Below the pieces are notes generated by a model. That model was not told where the DNA came from. It was given only the letters and a program-made list of their open reading frames with translations, and searched no databases. From NCBI GenBank assembly GCA_017508665.1, contig JAFVYL010000026.1:1-51290 (forward strand): a stretch of 51,290 nucleotides of DNA, given 5' to 3'. This document shows, piece by piece, positions 51,038-51,290 of this stretch; positions within the stretch are counted from its first letter, which is position 1; every line of letters starts with the position of its first letter. A program made the translations under genes and the position numbers. The stretch comes from Clostridia bacterium. Lineage in GTDB: Bacteria > Bacillota > Clostridia > Oscillospirales > CAG-272.

Positions 51038-51065
51038 ACAAAAAATGCCCTGCATCTGCAGGACA
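51038..51065 (-). terminator. rRNA operon terminator
   Basis: A 9-bp stem (51046-51054 with 51057-51065, one G-T type pair) is followed on minus by TTTTTTG. It lies about 100 bp after the 23S rRNA 3' end. Confidence 0.8.
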
Positions 51066-51149
51066 CCGCATATATAGAGCGCTTTGTGTACATCAAATGC
51101 GCATTGAAAACCGAATAAACTCAGGAAACGAAGAAGCTCTATGCATTAG

Positions 51150-51170
51150 CTTGAACAAAGGATGTTCAAG
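51150..51170 (-). other. Hairpin at the 23S rRNA 3' end
   Basis: CTTGAACA/TGTTCAAG (51150-51157 with 51163-51170) forms a perfect 8-bp stem around AAGGA at the predicted mature 3' end. It would compete with the usual pairing of 23S 5' and 3' ends, and may mark a processing site. Confidence 0.5.
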
Positions 51171-51290
51171 CCCTCGGTCTATTAGTATCAGTCAACTGAA
51201 CACATTACTGTGCTTACATCTCTGACCTATCAAACTCGTAGTCTACAAGTGACCTTACTCATTTAAAATGATGGGATATCTCATCTTGAG
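51165..51290 (-). rRNA. rrl: 23S ribosomal RNA, 3' end only
   Basis: Read on minus, the sequence runs CTCAAGATGAGATATCCC, then TAAGGTCACTTGTAGACTAC, GTTTGATAGGTCAGAGATGT, AAGCACAGTAATGTGTTCAG and TGACTGATACTAATAGACCG before AGGGCTTG, the conserved 3' end of bacterial 23S rRNA. The gene continues beyond the window. The mature 3' end, set at about 51165, is uncertain by a few bases. No 5S gene or tRNA lies between it and the terminator at 51038. Confidence 0.93.

Noticed and set aside
51066-51164. 5S rRNA or tRNA in the 23S-terminator spacer
   Set aside because: About 100 bp with no cloverleaf or conserved 5S segments; only short hairpins are seen.

Overview
The window looks like part of a chromosome from an anaerobic, gut-type Clostridia bacterium (Bacillota; perhaps Christensenellales or Oscillospirales). 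The grounds are AGGAGG-type ribosome sites, many sigma-A promoters with exactly 17-bp spacers, an HPr with both His15 and Ser46, SdpRI-like and MATE genes, and MKKL...SSC lipoproteins with Cys-rich repeats. The species call is inference. No phage, IS element, CRISPR array or tRNA was seen.

Layout. 1-3370: 3'-truncated pgk, an AGE-family epimerase and a divergent FliB-like Cys-rich protein. 3380-6483: an autoregulated sdpR-sdpI-ABC ATPase-ABC permease operon. 6499-8554: a C-type-lectin lipoprotein facing an XRE regulator across a palindrome-rich promoter region. 8585-13822: the TldE/TldD protease pair, a TetR regulator and a MATE pump. 13921-14280: three 120-bp tandem repeats, each with a hairpin preserved by compensatory changes. 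14310-15772: asnS. 15831-19962: a plus-strand operon of two membrane proteins (first DUF5058-like), an M20 peptidase and an alpha/beta hydrolase. 20169-24302: a plus-strand cluster of zinc-ribbon/TPR, unknown, YidD-like, SPFH-SHOCT and membrane proteins, probably for envelope maintenance. 24378-25815: a double flavodoxin-fold reductase.

25868-33440 is the most unusual operon. It encodes a YwaF/TMEM164-like membrane domain fused to an ABC ATPase, a 637-residue permease, a small anchored extracytoplasmic protein and a 927-residue Ig-like lipoprotein. 33493-37295 holds two paralogous 5'-nucleotidase lipoproteins, one with a 13-copy hexapeptide linker. 37397-43988 holds a TIM-barrel isomerase, a beta-mannosidase overlapping a phosphopantetheinyl transferase, a PHP phosphoesterase and oligoendopeptidase F.

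44011-50583 is mostly housekeeping: uvrC-rsmD-coaD, ptsH, an O-antigen-ligase-like polymerase and rimM-trmD. The rimM promoter suggests a leaderless mRNA. The right edge carries the 3' end of a 23S rRNA on the minus strand. A terminator follows it with no 5S gene between, and beyond that lies a structured spacer with a 22-bp echo of the 23S end. All calls come from reading sequence and translations; no database search was run.
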